Assembly (NCBI GenBank): GCA_019750475.1
Contig: JAIEOO010000026.1
Location: 1 to 43,245 of the forward strand
Source of the DNA: Acetobacteraceae bacterium
GTDB taxonomy: Bacteria; Pseudomonadota; Alphaproteobacteria; Acetobacterales; Acetobacteraceae
Direction: 5' to 3'
Length of the DNA stretch: 43,245 bases
A program made the translations under genes and the position numbers. Each line of letters opens with the position of its first letter. Position 1 is the stretch's first letter. Of this stretch, positions 16,499 through 24,312 are shown piece after piece. The notes below the pieces were generated by a model. The model had not been told where the DNA came from. It worked only from the letters and a program-made list of their open reading frames with translations, and made no database searches.

Positions 16499-16694
16499 GA
16501 TTGCTGCTGCCGGACGAATGCAACCGCGAGCTCAACGGCGGGACAGACCCATGGTTGCGTCCAAGCTCGAATGTTTTTCATTCCGGGGATGTGCAGCTTG
16601 CGGTCGGCGCCGGGTGCGGCGCGCCCGCCTTCCCCGCCGCCGCGGAGTGAGTTAAGGGCCATCCATCTTGTCCGTGACGTTTGGAGGAAACACC

Positions 16695-17777
16695 ATGGAT
16701 CGCCGCTTCCTGCTCGGCGCCGCGGCCGTCTCGCCGGTCGCCCTCGCCGCTCCGGCCATCGCCCAGACCCACCCGGAGGTGCGCTGGCGCTTCCAGTCGA
16801 GCTTCCCGCGCAATCTCGACGTGCTCTATGGCACGGCCGAGCGCGTCGCGAACCGCGTGGCGGCGCTGACGGAGAACCGCTTCCGCATCCAGACCTTCCC
16901 GGCGGGCGAGATCGTCCCCGGCCTCCAGGTCCTCGACGCCGTCCAGGCCGGCACGATCGAGGCCGGGCACACGGCCGCCTACTGGTACATCGGCAAGGAG
17001 CCGGGCTTCGCCTTCTTCACGGCGATCCCCTTCGGCCTCAACACCCGCCAGATGACGGCCTGGCTGCGCCACGGCGGCGGCAACCAGATGGCGGCGGAGC
17101 TCTTCGCCGACTACAACATCGTGGGCTTCCCGGCCGGCGACACCGGCGCCCAGATGGGCGGATGGTTCCGCCAGGAGATCCGCACGCCGCAGGACGTGCA
17201 GGGCCTGAAGATCCGCATCTCCGGCTATGCCGGGCGGGTGTTCCAGGCGATGGGCGCCGCGCCGCAGCTCACGGCGCCGGCCGACATCTATCCCTCGCTC
17301 GAGCGCGGCGTGATCGACGCGACCGAGTTCGTCGGCCCGCATGACGACGAGCGCCTGGGCTTCTTCCGCGTGGCGCGGTTCTACTACGCGCCGGGCTGGT
17401 TCGAGCCCGCGGCGCGGCTGCACATGATGGCGAACCGCCGCGCCTTCGACGCGCTGCCGCAGCAGTACAAGGACGCGCTCGCCATCGCCTGCGCCGAGGC
17501 CGACAGCGAGATGGTCTCACGCTACGACCACCTGAACCCGATCGCGCTGCGGCGCCTCGTCGCGGGTGGCGCGCAGCTGCGCTTCTACTCGCGCGAGATC
17601 CTGCAGACCGCCTGGCGCGCCAACGAGGCGCTGATGGCGGAGCTGGCCGGCCAGAACCCGCGCTTCCGCCGCATCTGGGAGAGCTACAACCCCTATCGGC
17701 GCGAGCTGTTCCAGTGGTTCCGGGTCGCCGAGAACTCCTTCGACAACTTCGCCTTCAGCGCCGCCCAGGCGGGCTGA
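16695..17777 (+). CDS. TRAP transporter solute receptor, DctP family
   Basis: Periplasmic receptor for a TRAP-type secondary transporter, probably binding a carboxylate (relatives include the alpha-keto-acid receptor TakP). It has 360 residues, with a signal peptide MDRRFLLGAAAVSPVALAAP ending in AIAQ. FPAGEIVPGLQVLDAVQAG, AAYWYIGKEPGFAFFTAIPF and LKIRISGYAGRVFQAMGAAP are family-typical; the conserved arginine that grips the carboxylate is within the last of these. The ATG at 16695 follows GGAGGA. No DctQ or DctM membrane genes are nearby. The gene ends in a repeated in-frame stop and a strong terminator. Confidence 0.9.
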   Translation: MDRRFLLGAAAVSPVALAAPAIAQTHPEVRWRFQSSFPRNLDVLYGTAERVANRVAALTENRFRIQTFPAGEIVPGLQVLDAVQAGTIEAGHTAAYWYIGKEPGFAFFTAIPFGLNTRQMTAWLRHGGGNQMAAELFADYNIVGFPAGDTGAQMGGWFRQEIRTPQDVQGLKIRISGYAGRVFQAMGAAPQLTAPADIYPSLERGVIDATEFVGPHDDERLGFFRVARFYYAPGWFEPAARLHMMANRRAFDALPQQYKDALAIACAEADSEMVSRYDHLNPIALRRLVAGGAQLRFYSREILQTAWRANEALMAELAGQNPRFRRIWESYNPYRRELFQWFRVAENSFDNFAFSAAQAG

Positions 17778-17801
17778 CATTCGGGCTGACATTCGGGCTG
17801 A
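17771..17801 (+). repeat. 12-bp direct repeat giving three in-frame stop codons
   Basis: GGGCTGACATTC occurs at 17771-17782 and 17783-17794, then GGGCTGA at 17795-17801. Because the period is 12, TGA occurs in the same frame at 17775, 17787 and 17799, so the TRAP receptor gene has three consecutive in-frame stops. Confidence 0.85.
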
Positions 17802-17844
17802 TCGCCGCGCTGCGTCGCAGCAACACTGCGACAAGTCGGCAACA

Positions 17845-17876
17845 GGGCCGTCCCGGCATGCCGGGACGGCCCTTTT
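17845..17876 (+). terminator. Rho-independent terminator after the TRAP receptor gene
   Basis: Bases 17845-17872 form a perfect palindrome: a 12-bp stem with arm GGGCCGTCCCGG and loop CATG, followed directly by TTTT (17873-17876). It is the clearest intrinsic terminator in the window. The Nudix gene starts about 50 bp later and so must have its own promoter or rely on read-through. Confidence 0.92.
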
Positions 17877-17926
17877 CGCGTCAGGTTGCGCTTGCTGGGG
17901 GCAGGCCGGGGCATCACGTTAAGGGC

Positions 17927-18436
17927 ATGTCGGCCACCCGCTTCTCTCGGCAGGTCCCGGAGGGAGAGGACCGTGAGCGCCTCGTCTGCGGCGATTGCGG
18001 CTTTGTCGCCTACGAGAATCCGAAGATCGTGGTCGGCAGCGTCGTCGCCGAGGACGGGCGCGTGCTGCTCTGCCGCCGCGCGATCGAGCCGCGCCGCGGC
18101 TTCTGGACGCTCCCCGCCGGCTACATGGAGAACGGCGAGAGCCTCGAGGAAGGCGCCGCGCGCGAGGCCTGGGAAGAGGCGCGGGCGCGCATCGAGGTCG
18201 AGGGCGTCCTCGGCCTCTATTCCATCCGCCGGATCAGCCAGGTTCAGGTCATCTTCCGCGCGCGCCTCGCCGAGCCCGGCTTCTCCGCCGGGCCCGAGAG
18301 CGAGGCCGTCGCCCTGTTCAATTGGGAGGAGATCCCATGGGACGACATCGCCTTCCCCTCGGTGCGCTGGGCGCTCGACGCCTGGCGGGCGGCGCCCGCG
18401 GGGCCGCTCCTGCCCAGCCTGCGGGCGGCGGCGTGA
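17927..18436 (+). CDS. Nudix hydrolase
   Basis: Cytoplasmic Nudix pyrophosphohydrolase of 169 residues, probably acting on a nucleoside-diphosphate derivative such as ADP-ribose or NADH. The Nudix box runs from Gly65 to about residue 87 (GYMENGESLEEGAAREAWEE), with the catalytic REAWEE intact; the Gly normally three residues after it is Arg, as is usual in the zinc-ribbon subgroup. Cys21 and Cys24 (CGDC) look like half of a zinc ribbon, but the first CxxC pair of longer relatives is missing. The ATG at 17927 is used. Its stop overlaps the next start by one base (TGATG). Confidence 0.88.
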   Translation: MSATRFSRQVPEGEDRERLVCGDCGFVAYENPKIVVGSVVAEDGRVLLCRRAIEPRRGFWTLPAGYMENGESLEEGAAREAWEEARARIEVEGVLGLYSIRRISQVQVIFRARLAEPGFSAGPESEAVALFNWEEIPWDDIAFPSVRWALDAWRAAPAGPLLPSLRAAA

Positions 18437-18912
18437 TGCGCGCCCTGCTGCTCGCGGTGCCGCTGGCGCTCGGGCTGGGAGCGCCGGCCGGCGCCCAGAC
18501 GGCGGGCGCCGTCCCCCCGGGGGGGATGGCGGTCTCGCCGGTCGTGCCCAATCTGCAGCCGGAGCGGCCGCGGCCGGCGCCTCGACCCCGCCCGCGGCCG
18601 CGGACGGACCCGGCCGATCAGGCCTTCATGGGCGGCGGCATGGTGCTGGAGGCACCCTTCGCCCGGCAGGCGGCGCGCCCCGAGCCGCGCGGCGACCGCG
18701 CGCCGATGCCCAACCTCAACATCGAGGCGCCGCCGGGCCTCACCTCGTCGCTCGACGACCCGAACCAGGTGCGCGTGACGCCGAGCTTCATTTCGCCCCG
18801 CATTCCGGGCCGGGGCGCCACGGCGCAGGACAATACGATGGGCAACCGGCTGGAGGAGCGGCTGTTCAAGCCGGCGCCCGGCGCGCATCTGCGCATGCCG
18901 ATGACGTGGTGA
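18436..18912 (+). CDS. Hypothetical exported proline-rich protein
   Basis: A 158-residue protein I do not recognise. A signal peptide (MRALLLAVPLALGLGAPAGA) is followed by a low-complexity Pro/Arg segment (PERPRPAPRPRPRPR, about 42-56), then GGGMVLEAPFARQ and a less biased C-terminal half (NLNIEAPPGLTSSLDDPNQV and VTPSFISPRIPGRG). It is likely periplasmic or envelope-associated; no catalytic motif is visible. The ATG overlaps the Nudix stop by one base, so the two are translationally linked even though no functional connection is obvious. Confidence 0.72.
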   Translation: MRALLLAVPLALGLGAPAGAQTAGAVPPGGMAVSPVVPNLQPERPRPAPRPRPRPRTDPADQAFMGGGMVLEAPFARQAARPEPRGDRAPMPNLNIEAPPGLTSSLDDPNQVRVTPSFISPRIPGRGATAQDNTMGNRLEERLFKPAPGAHLRMPMTW

Positions 18913-18963
18913 GGCGCCGCGCGCACCTCCCGCCGACCGGGGGGGCGTGGTAGGCGCGGCGCC

Positions 18964-20661
18964 ATGCCGCCCGCCTCGCCCCGCCATAGCTGGATCACCC
19001 GCGCGAGGCTGTGGTTGCGTGGCCGTCCGGCCCTGCATGGTCGCCTCCGTCGCCTCGCCGGGCCTGCCCTCCGCGCCCTGGCGCGGCGTGGGGTCCGGCT
19101 CTGGGGGACGAGTTCCTACGCGAGCTGGGTCCGCGCCCACGGTACGCTGAGCGCCGCCGATCGTGACGCCATCGCGCGGCTGGTCGCCGCCTGGCCGGAC
19201 CCACCCGTCTTCGGCCTCGTCCTCGCGGAGGAGGGCGCGCTCCAGCAGCTCATCGCGCAGCCCTATCCCCGCTGGGAGGCGGCGCTCGCGGCCGGCCGGG
19301 CCGCGTCGGACGAGCCGCGGCTGCGGCCCTTGCCGGAGCTGGGCGGGGGGTGGGTCCTGTTCCTCGGCCCCGGCGACCGGCTGGCCGAGGGCGCGCTGGC
19401 GGAACTCGCCGTCGCGGCCCGCGCCCATCCCGACGCCGCGATCCTGTACGGCGACGAGGACCGGCTGGACCAGGCGGGCCACCGGACCGCGCCGTGCTTC
19501 AAGCCGCGCTTCGATCCGGAGCTGCTGCGCGCCGGGCTGCTGCCGGGCCGCGCCTTCGCGATCCGGCGGGACCTGCTGCCGGCGCGCCTCGAGGCCGCGC
19601 CGGACGTGGGCTGGCTGCTCGACCTGCATGACCGGCTGGGCGGCGCCGCGTTCCGGCACGTCCCCGCCACGCTGCTGCACCGGGCCTCGCCCGACGCCGA
19701 GGCCGGAACCGTGCTCGCCGCGCTGAAGGCGCGCGGGCTGCCGGCCGAGGCGCGCGGGGAGGGGCCGCCCCGTCTGCGCTGGCCCTTGCCGGACCCGGCG
19801 CCCCTCGTCTCCGTCATCATCCCGACGCGCGACCGGGGGGAGTTGCTCGGCCCCTGCCTCGAAGGGCTGCTGCGCCGGACGGACCACCCGGCGCTGGAGA
19901 TCCTGGTGGCCGACAACGGCACGGAGCAGCCGCTCGCCCTCGCCGTGCTGCACCGCGCCGCGCAGGACCCGCGCGTGCGGGTGCTGCGGATGGACGGGCC
20001 CTTCAACTTCTCGCGGCTGAACAACCATGCGGCGGCGGCGGCGCGGGGCGACATCCTGCTGCTGCTCAACAACGACACCGAGGTCCTGCACCCCGACTGG
20101 CTGACCGAAATGGCGGCGCAGGCGAGCCGCCCCGGCATCGGCGCCGTGGGGGCGAAGCTGCTCTACCCGGACGGGACGGTGCAGCATGCGGGCGTGCTGC
20201 TCGGCACGGGCTGGCCCGGCGGCGTGGCCGGGCATCTCTATCCCGGGGCCGGGCAGGACGATCCGGGGCCCTGGGACCAGCTGCGGGTGGTGCGCTCGGT
20301 CTCGGCCGTGACGGCGGCCTGCCTCGCGGTCCGGCGGGAGCTGTTCCTGGGCGTGGGCGGATTCGACGAAGAAGCTCTGGCCGTCGCCTTCAACGACGTG
20401 GACCTCTGCCTGAAGCTTCAGGCGCGTGGGCTGCGCAACCTGTGGACGCCGCACGCCGTGCTGCTCCACAAGGAATCCGCCTCGCGCGGGGATGACATGA
20501 CCGGCGAGCGGCGGGATCGCTTCTGGCGGGAGGTCGCCGTCATGCGCGAGCGCTGGGGCGACGTGCTGGACGACGACCCCTATTGGAATCCGAACCTGTC
20601 GCTGGCCACCGGCGCGCGGGAGGTGGCGGACGCGCCGCGACGGCGGCCGCCCTGGCGGTGA
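18964..20661 (+). CDS. Two-domain glycosyltransferase, family 2 (surface polysaccharide)
   Basis: Cytoplasmic or membrane-associated sugar transferase of 565 residues. The C-terminal half is a full GT-A domain: PLVSVIIPTRDRGELLGPCL, EILVADNGT, LLLLNNDTEVLHPDWL (the DxD-like metal site is NNDTE), AVGAKLLYPDGTVQHAG and FDEEALAVAFNDVDLCLKL. The N-terminal third contains a degenerate second GT-like segment with LFLGPGDRLAEGAL and AILYGDEDRLDQAG. This layout is common in O-antigen and glycan-assembly transferases. It precedes rmlB by 132 bp on the same strand, so it may add rhamnose or a neighbouring sugar; specificity is not predictable. Confidence 0.87.
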   Translation: MPPASPRHSWITRARLWLRGRPALHGRLRRLAGPALRALARRGVRLWGTSSYASWVRAHGTLSAADRDAIARLVAAWPDPPVFGLVLAEEGALQQLIAQPYPRWEAALAAGRAASDEPRLRPLPELGGGWVLFLGPGDRLAEGALAELAVAARAHPDAAILYGDEDRLDQAGHRTAPCFKPRFDPELLRAGLLPGRAFAIRRDLLPARLEAAPDVGWLLDLHDRLGGAAFRHVPATLLHRASPDAEAGTVLAALKARGLPAEARGEGPPRLRWPLPDPAPLVSVIIPTRDRGELLGPCLEGLLRRTDHPALEILVADNGTEQPLALAVLHRAAQDPRVRVLRMDGPFNFSRLNNHAAAAARGDILLLLNNDTEVLHPDWLTEMAAQASRPGIGAVGAKLLYPDGTVQHAGVLLGTGWPGGVAGHLYPGAGQDDPGPWDQLRVVRSVSAVTAACLAVRRELFLGVGGFDEEALAVAFNDVDLCLKLQARGLRNLWTPHAVLLHKESASRGDDMTGERRDRFWREVAVMRERWGDVLDDDPYWNPNLSLATGAREVADAPRRRPPWR

Positions 20662-20793
20662 GCCGCCGGCCCGGGGCCGGAGGGCCTTCGCGCGCCACGG
20701 CCTGAAGCGGTCGGCCGGGGTCGCAGGGCGGCGTGCTTGACCGCGCGCCCCCGTCTGCTAGGCCCCCCGCCTGATCAAAGCAGGGGCGCATCC

Positions 20794-21855
20794 TTGTCTG
20801 TCGTACTCATCACCGGCGGCTGCGGCTTCATCGGGTCGGCCGTGCTGCGTCACCTTCTCGCGACCACCGACCACAGCGTCGTCAACATCGACAAGCTGAC
20901 CTACGCCGCGAGCCCCGAGGCGCTGGAGGGCTGGCGCGACCATCCGCGCCACGTGCTCGTCCAGGCCGACATCTGCGACCTCGAGGCCGTGCGCGCCGCC
21001 TTCCGCACGCACCGGCCCGTCGCGGTGATGCACCTCGCGGCGGAGAGCCACGTGGATCGGTCCATCGATGGCCCGGCCGAGTTCATCCGCACCAACGTCG
21101 TCGGCACGCAGGTGATGCTGGAGGCGGCGCGGGAATACTGGGCGTCCCTCGAGGGCGACGCGAAGGCCGGTTTCCGCTTCCACCACGTCTCGACCGACGA
21201 GGTGTTCGGCAGCCTCTACCCCGGCGATCCGCCCTTCACGCCCGAGACGCCCTATGACCCGCGCTCGCCCTACAGCGCGTCCAAGGCGGCGTCCGATCAT
21301 CTCGTGCGGGCCTGGAACCACACCTATGGCTTCCCGTCCTTCGTCTCGAACACGACGAACAACTATGGCCCCTGGCAGTTCCCCGAGAAGCTGATCCCGC
21401 TCGTCACGCTGAACGCGCTCGAGGGGAAGCCCCTCCCGGTCTACGGCAAGGGCGAGAACATCCGCGACTGGCTGCATGTCGAGGACCATGCCGAGGCGCT
21501 GGTGCTCGCGCTGTTCCGCGGCCAGCCCGGTGCCACCTACTGCATCGGCCCGCGGCAGGAGCGCACCAACCTCGAGGTGGTGAAGGCCATCTGCGCGACA
21601 CTCGACCGGCTGCGGCCCGACGCCGCCGGCCCGCGCGAGCGGCGGATCACCTTCGTGACCGACCGGCCGGGCCATGATTTCCGCTACGCCATGGACCCCT
21701 CGGGCGCCGAGGCCGCGCTCGGCTGGAAGGCGCGGCACGATTTCGAGAGCGGCCTCGAACACACGATCCGCTGGTACCTGGCGAACGAGGCCTGGTGGCG
21801 GCCGATCCGCGAGAAGGCCTATGCGGGACAGAGGTTGGGAGGCGTGAAGTCGTGA
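20794..21855 (+). CDS. rmlB: dTDP-glucose 4,6-dehydratase
   Basis: Second enzyme of dTDP-L-rhamnose synthesis; NAD-dependent removal of water from dTDP-glucose. The 353-residue extended SDR has the NAD site TGGCGFIGS (7-15), [15 protein letters not shown], the [10 protein letters not shown] segment with the Asp/Glu catalytic pair, [10 protein letters not shown] (YxxxK), and [18 protein letters not shown], all hallmarks of RmlB. The start is taken as TTG at 20794, where the fold begins and AGGGGC precedes; the frame is open further upstream without homologous sequence. It overlaps rmlA by GTGA and forms a tight rmlB-rmlA-rmlC unit. Confidence 0.96.
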   Translation: MSVVLITGGCGFIGSAVLRHLLATTDHSVVNIDKLTYAASPEALEGWRDHPRHVLVQADICDLEAVRAAFRTHRPVAVMHLAAESHVDRSIDGPAEFIRTNVVGTQVMLEAAREYWASLEGDAKAGFRFHHVSTDEVFGSLYPGDPPFTPETPYDPRSPYSASKAASDHLVRAWNHTYGFPSFVSNTTNNYGPWQFPEKLIPLVTLNALEGKPLPVYGKGENIRDWLHVEDHAEALVLALFRGQPGATYCIGPRQERTNLEVVKAICATLDRLRPDAAGPRERRITFVTDRPGHDFRYAMDPSGAEAALGWKARHDFESGLEHTIRWYLANEAWWRPIREKAYAGQRLGGVKS

Positions 21856-22733
21856 AGGGGATCATCCTGGCCGGGGGCAGCGGCACGCGCCTCCATCCCA
21901 TGACGCTCGCGGCCTCGAAGCAGCTGCTGCCGGTCTATGACAAGCCGATGGTGTACTACCCGCTCGGCACGCTGATGCTGGCCGGCATCCAGGACATCCT
22001 GCTGATCTCGACGCCCGCCGACCTGCCGGCCTTCAAGCGGCTGCTGGGCGACGGCAGCCAGTTCGGCATCCGCCTGACCTATGCCGAGCAACCCTCGCCC
22101 GACGGCCTCGCGCAGGCCTTCCACATCGGCGCCGACTTCGTGGCGGGCGGGCCGGCGGCGCTCGCGCTGGGCGACAACATCATCTATGGCGGCGGCCTCT
22201 CCGAGAAGCTGCTCGCCGCGCGCCAGCACGCCGAGGCCGGAGAGGCGACCGTGTTCGGCTATCGCGTCGCCGACCCGGAGCGCTACGGCGTGGCGGAGTT
22301 CGACGCGACGGGCCGCGTGATCTCGCTCGAGGAGAAACCCAAGCAGCCCAAATCCGACTGGGCGGTGATCGGCCTCTATTTCTACGACGCCCGCGTCACC
22401 GATCTCTCGCGGCAGATCGTGCCCTCGGCGCGCGGCGAACTCGAGATCACCGACCTCAACATCCTCTACATGAAGGATGGCACGCTGCGGGCGGAGCAGC
22501 TCGGGCGCGGCTGCGCCTGGCTCGACGCCGGCACGCCGGGGAGCCTGCTGCAGGCGGCGAACTTCGTGCAGACCGTGCAGGAGCGCCAGGGCCTCCAGGT
22601 TTCCTGCCCGGAGGAGATCGCGTACCGCCGCGGCTTCCTGACGGCCGCGCAGCTCCGCGCCAGCGGCGAGGCGCTCGGCAAGACGGCCTATGGCCGCTAC
22701 CTGATCGAGGTGGCCGAGGGGAAGCACGGATGA
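21852..22733 (+). CDS. rmlA: Glucose-1-phosphate thymidylyltransferase
   Basis: First enzyme of the dTDP-rhamnose route, joining dTTP and glucose-1-phosphate. It has 293 residues. The nucleotide-binding signature [17 protein letters not shown] begins at residue 2, followed by [27 protein letters not shown] (metal-binding Asp), [29 protein letters not shown] and [13 protein letters not shown]. The start is a GTG at 21852 that shares GTGA with the rmlB stop, and its own stop shares ATGA with rmlC, so the three genes are translated as a chain. Confidence 0.97.
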   Translation: MKGIILAGGSGTRLHPMTLAASKQLLPVYDKPMVYYPLGTLMLAGIQDILLISTPADLPAFKRLLGDGSQFGIRLTYAEQPSPDGLAQAFHIGADFVAGGPAALALGDNIIYGGGLSEKLLAARQHAEAGEATVFGYRVADPERYGVAEFDATGRVISLEEKPKQPKSDWAVIGLYFYDARVTDLSRQIVPSARGELEITDLNILYMKDGTLRAEQLGRGCAWLDAGTPGSLLQAANFVQTVQERQGLQVSCPEEIAYRRGFLTAAQLRASGEALGKTAYGRYLIEVAEGKHG

Positions 22734-23296
22734 AGGTCACGCCCCAGGCCATTCCCGACGTCCTGCTGGTCGAGCCGAAGCGGCACGGCGACGCGCGCGG
22801 CTTCTTCTCCGAGGTCTGGAAGCGCTCGGCGCTGCAGGCGCAGGGCTTCGACGTCGCCTTCGTGCAGGACAACCACTCCTTCTCGGCGGAGGTGGGCGTG
22901 CTGCGCGGTCTGCATTTCCAGCGCCCGCCGACGGCCCAGGGCAAGCTGGTGCGCTGCATCCGCGGCCGCATCCTCGACATCGCGGTGGACATCCGGCAGG
23001 GCAGCCCGACCTACGGCCAGCACGTGGCGATGGAGCTCTCGGCCGAGAACTGGTGCCAGCTCTGGGTGCCGCGCGGCTTCGCCCATGGTTTCGTGACGCT
23101 GACGCCCGATTGCGAGGTCCTCTACAAGGTGGACGCCGAGTACGACCCGGCGACCGATGCCGGCATCGCCTGGGACGACCCCGACCTCGGGATCGCCTGG
23201 CCGGTGCCGCCGGGCGGGCCCGTGCTGTCCGCCAAGGACCAGAAGGCGCCGCGGCTGCGCGACATCCCGCCGCCCTTTCCGCCCGGATCTTGGTAA
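22730..23296 (+). CDS. rmlC: dTDP-4-dehydrorhamnose 3,5-epimerase
   Basis: Cupin-type epimerase that inverts C3 and C5 of the dTDP-4-keto-6-deoxyglucose made by RmlB. The 188-residue sequence shows the standard order: [40 protein letters not shown] (active-site His), [33 protein letters not shown] and [20 protein letters not shown] (the catalytic Tyr and acidic residues). The start overlaps rmlA. The final reductase rmlD is not next to it; the following gene is an RgpF-like protein whose probable start lies inside the rmlC end. Confidence 0.97.
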   Translation: MKVTPQAIPDVLLVEPKRHGDARGFFSEVWKRSALQAQGFDVAFVQDNHSFSAEVGVLRGLHFQRPPTAQGKLVRCIRGRILDIAVDIRQGSPTYGQHVAMELSAENWCQLWVPRGFAHGFVTLTPDCEVLYKVDAEYDPATDAGIAWDDPDLGIAWPVPPGGPVLSAKDQKAPRLRDIPPPFPPGSW

Positions 23297-24312
23297 GCCT
23301 TACCGACCTGCCCGAAGGGCGTGAGGAGCTCTCCCGTGTCCTGCACGGCCTGGCGGCGCGTTCGCCCACGCGCTTCCTCCGCCGTGCGGCGGAGGTGGGG
23401 TGGGAGGTGGCCTGGACCGGCCTGCTCGACCGCCTCGCGCCCCTGAAGGGCGACATCCTGCGGGAGGAGGCCGGGCGGGCCGTCCCGCGCGGCGGGGCGC
23501 TCGGCCTCTATCTGCACTGGTCGCCCGACGGGCGCGTCTCGGAGATGGTGCGCGGGCAGGTCGCGGGCTGGCGCGGGGCCGGCTTCGACATGGTCTTCGT
23601 CTCCAACGCCGCCGTGCCGGACCGCGACTGGGACGCGGTGGGCAAGGACACGGTGCTGCGCCTCGCGCGCCGGAACGTGGGACGCGACTTCGGCGCCTGG
23701 CGCGACGCGGCGGCGCGCGTCCTGCCGCGCCTCGGGCGGCCGGCGGAACTCCTCCTCGCGAATGACAGCGTGCTCGGCCCGATCCGCCCGATGGACCCGC
23801 TGCTCGCCGCCTGGCGCGCGGGCGGGGAGGGGCTGTTCGGCATGACGGAGAGCCGGGGCGGGGGCGCGCATCTGCAATCCTACGCGCTGCTCGCGCGCGG
23901 GGCGGGGGTTGGCGTGCTGCTCGATCACCTGGCCGCGGTGCGCGACTTCCGCTCCAAGTGGCGGACGGTGCAGCAGGGCGAGATCGGACTGTCGGAGCGC
24001 TTCCGCGCGGCCGGGCTGCGCCGCGCCGCGCTGTTCGGCTACGCCGCCGCCTGCGCCGCGACCGATACGGCGACGCGCGCCGCGCTCGGGCCGCGCTTTG
24101 CCGCGGCCGACGCCATGCTGCGCTACCCGCTCAACCCGACGCACCACCTCTGGCGGGTCCTCGTGGAGCGGATGGGCTTCCCCTACCTCAAGACGGAGCT
24201 GGTGCTGCGCAACCCGGGCCGGCTGCCAGGCGTCGCAGACTGGCGCGACGTCGTCCCGCCCGCCGCGCTGCCGATGATCGAGGCGCACCTGGCGCTGATG
24301 GCCAGGCGCTGA
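23290..24312 (+). CDS. Rhamnan synthesis protein F-like (RgpF family)
   Basis: Member of the RgpF (PF05045-type) family linked to rhamnose-containing polysaccharides, here next to rmlBAC. The family marks visible in the 340 residues are LGLYLHWSPDGRVSEMVR near the start, FVSNAAVPDRDW, NVGRDFGAWRDA, LLLANDSVLGPIRPMDPLL and FGMTESRGGGAHLQSYALL. The start is most likely TTG at 23290, inside the rmlC stop region; no better start occurs before the conserved part. The stop codon (24310-24312) touches the stop of the convergent mprF-like gene with no base between, which is unusual and marks a likely rearrangement point. It probably acts in rhamnan assembly as a glycosyltransferase-related enzyme. 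Confidence 0.85.
   Translation: MVSLTDLPEGREELSRVLHGLAARSPTRFLRRAAEVGWEVAWTGLLDRLAPLKGDILREEAGRAVPRGGALGLYLHWSPDGRVSEMVRGQVAGWRGAGFDMVFVSNAAVPDRDWDAVGKDTVLRLARRNVGRDFGAWRDAAARVLPRLGRPAELLLANDSVLGPIRPMDPLLAAWRAGGEGLFGMTESRGGGAHLQSYALLARGAGVGVLLDHLAAVRDFRSKWRTVQQGEIGLSERFRAAGLRRAALFGYAAACAATDTATRAALGPRFAAADAMLRYPLNPTHHLWRVLVERMGFPYLKTELVLRNPGRLPGVADWRDVVPPAALPMIEAHLALMARR

Noticed and set aside
14477-17344. A 955-codon plus-strand open frame over the membrane protein, AapJ-like, DUF4189 and TRAP receptor genes
   Set aside because: It crosses four well-supported genes, two gene boundaries and a signal peptide in another frame; its translation has no recognisable fold.
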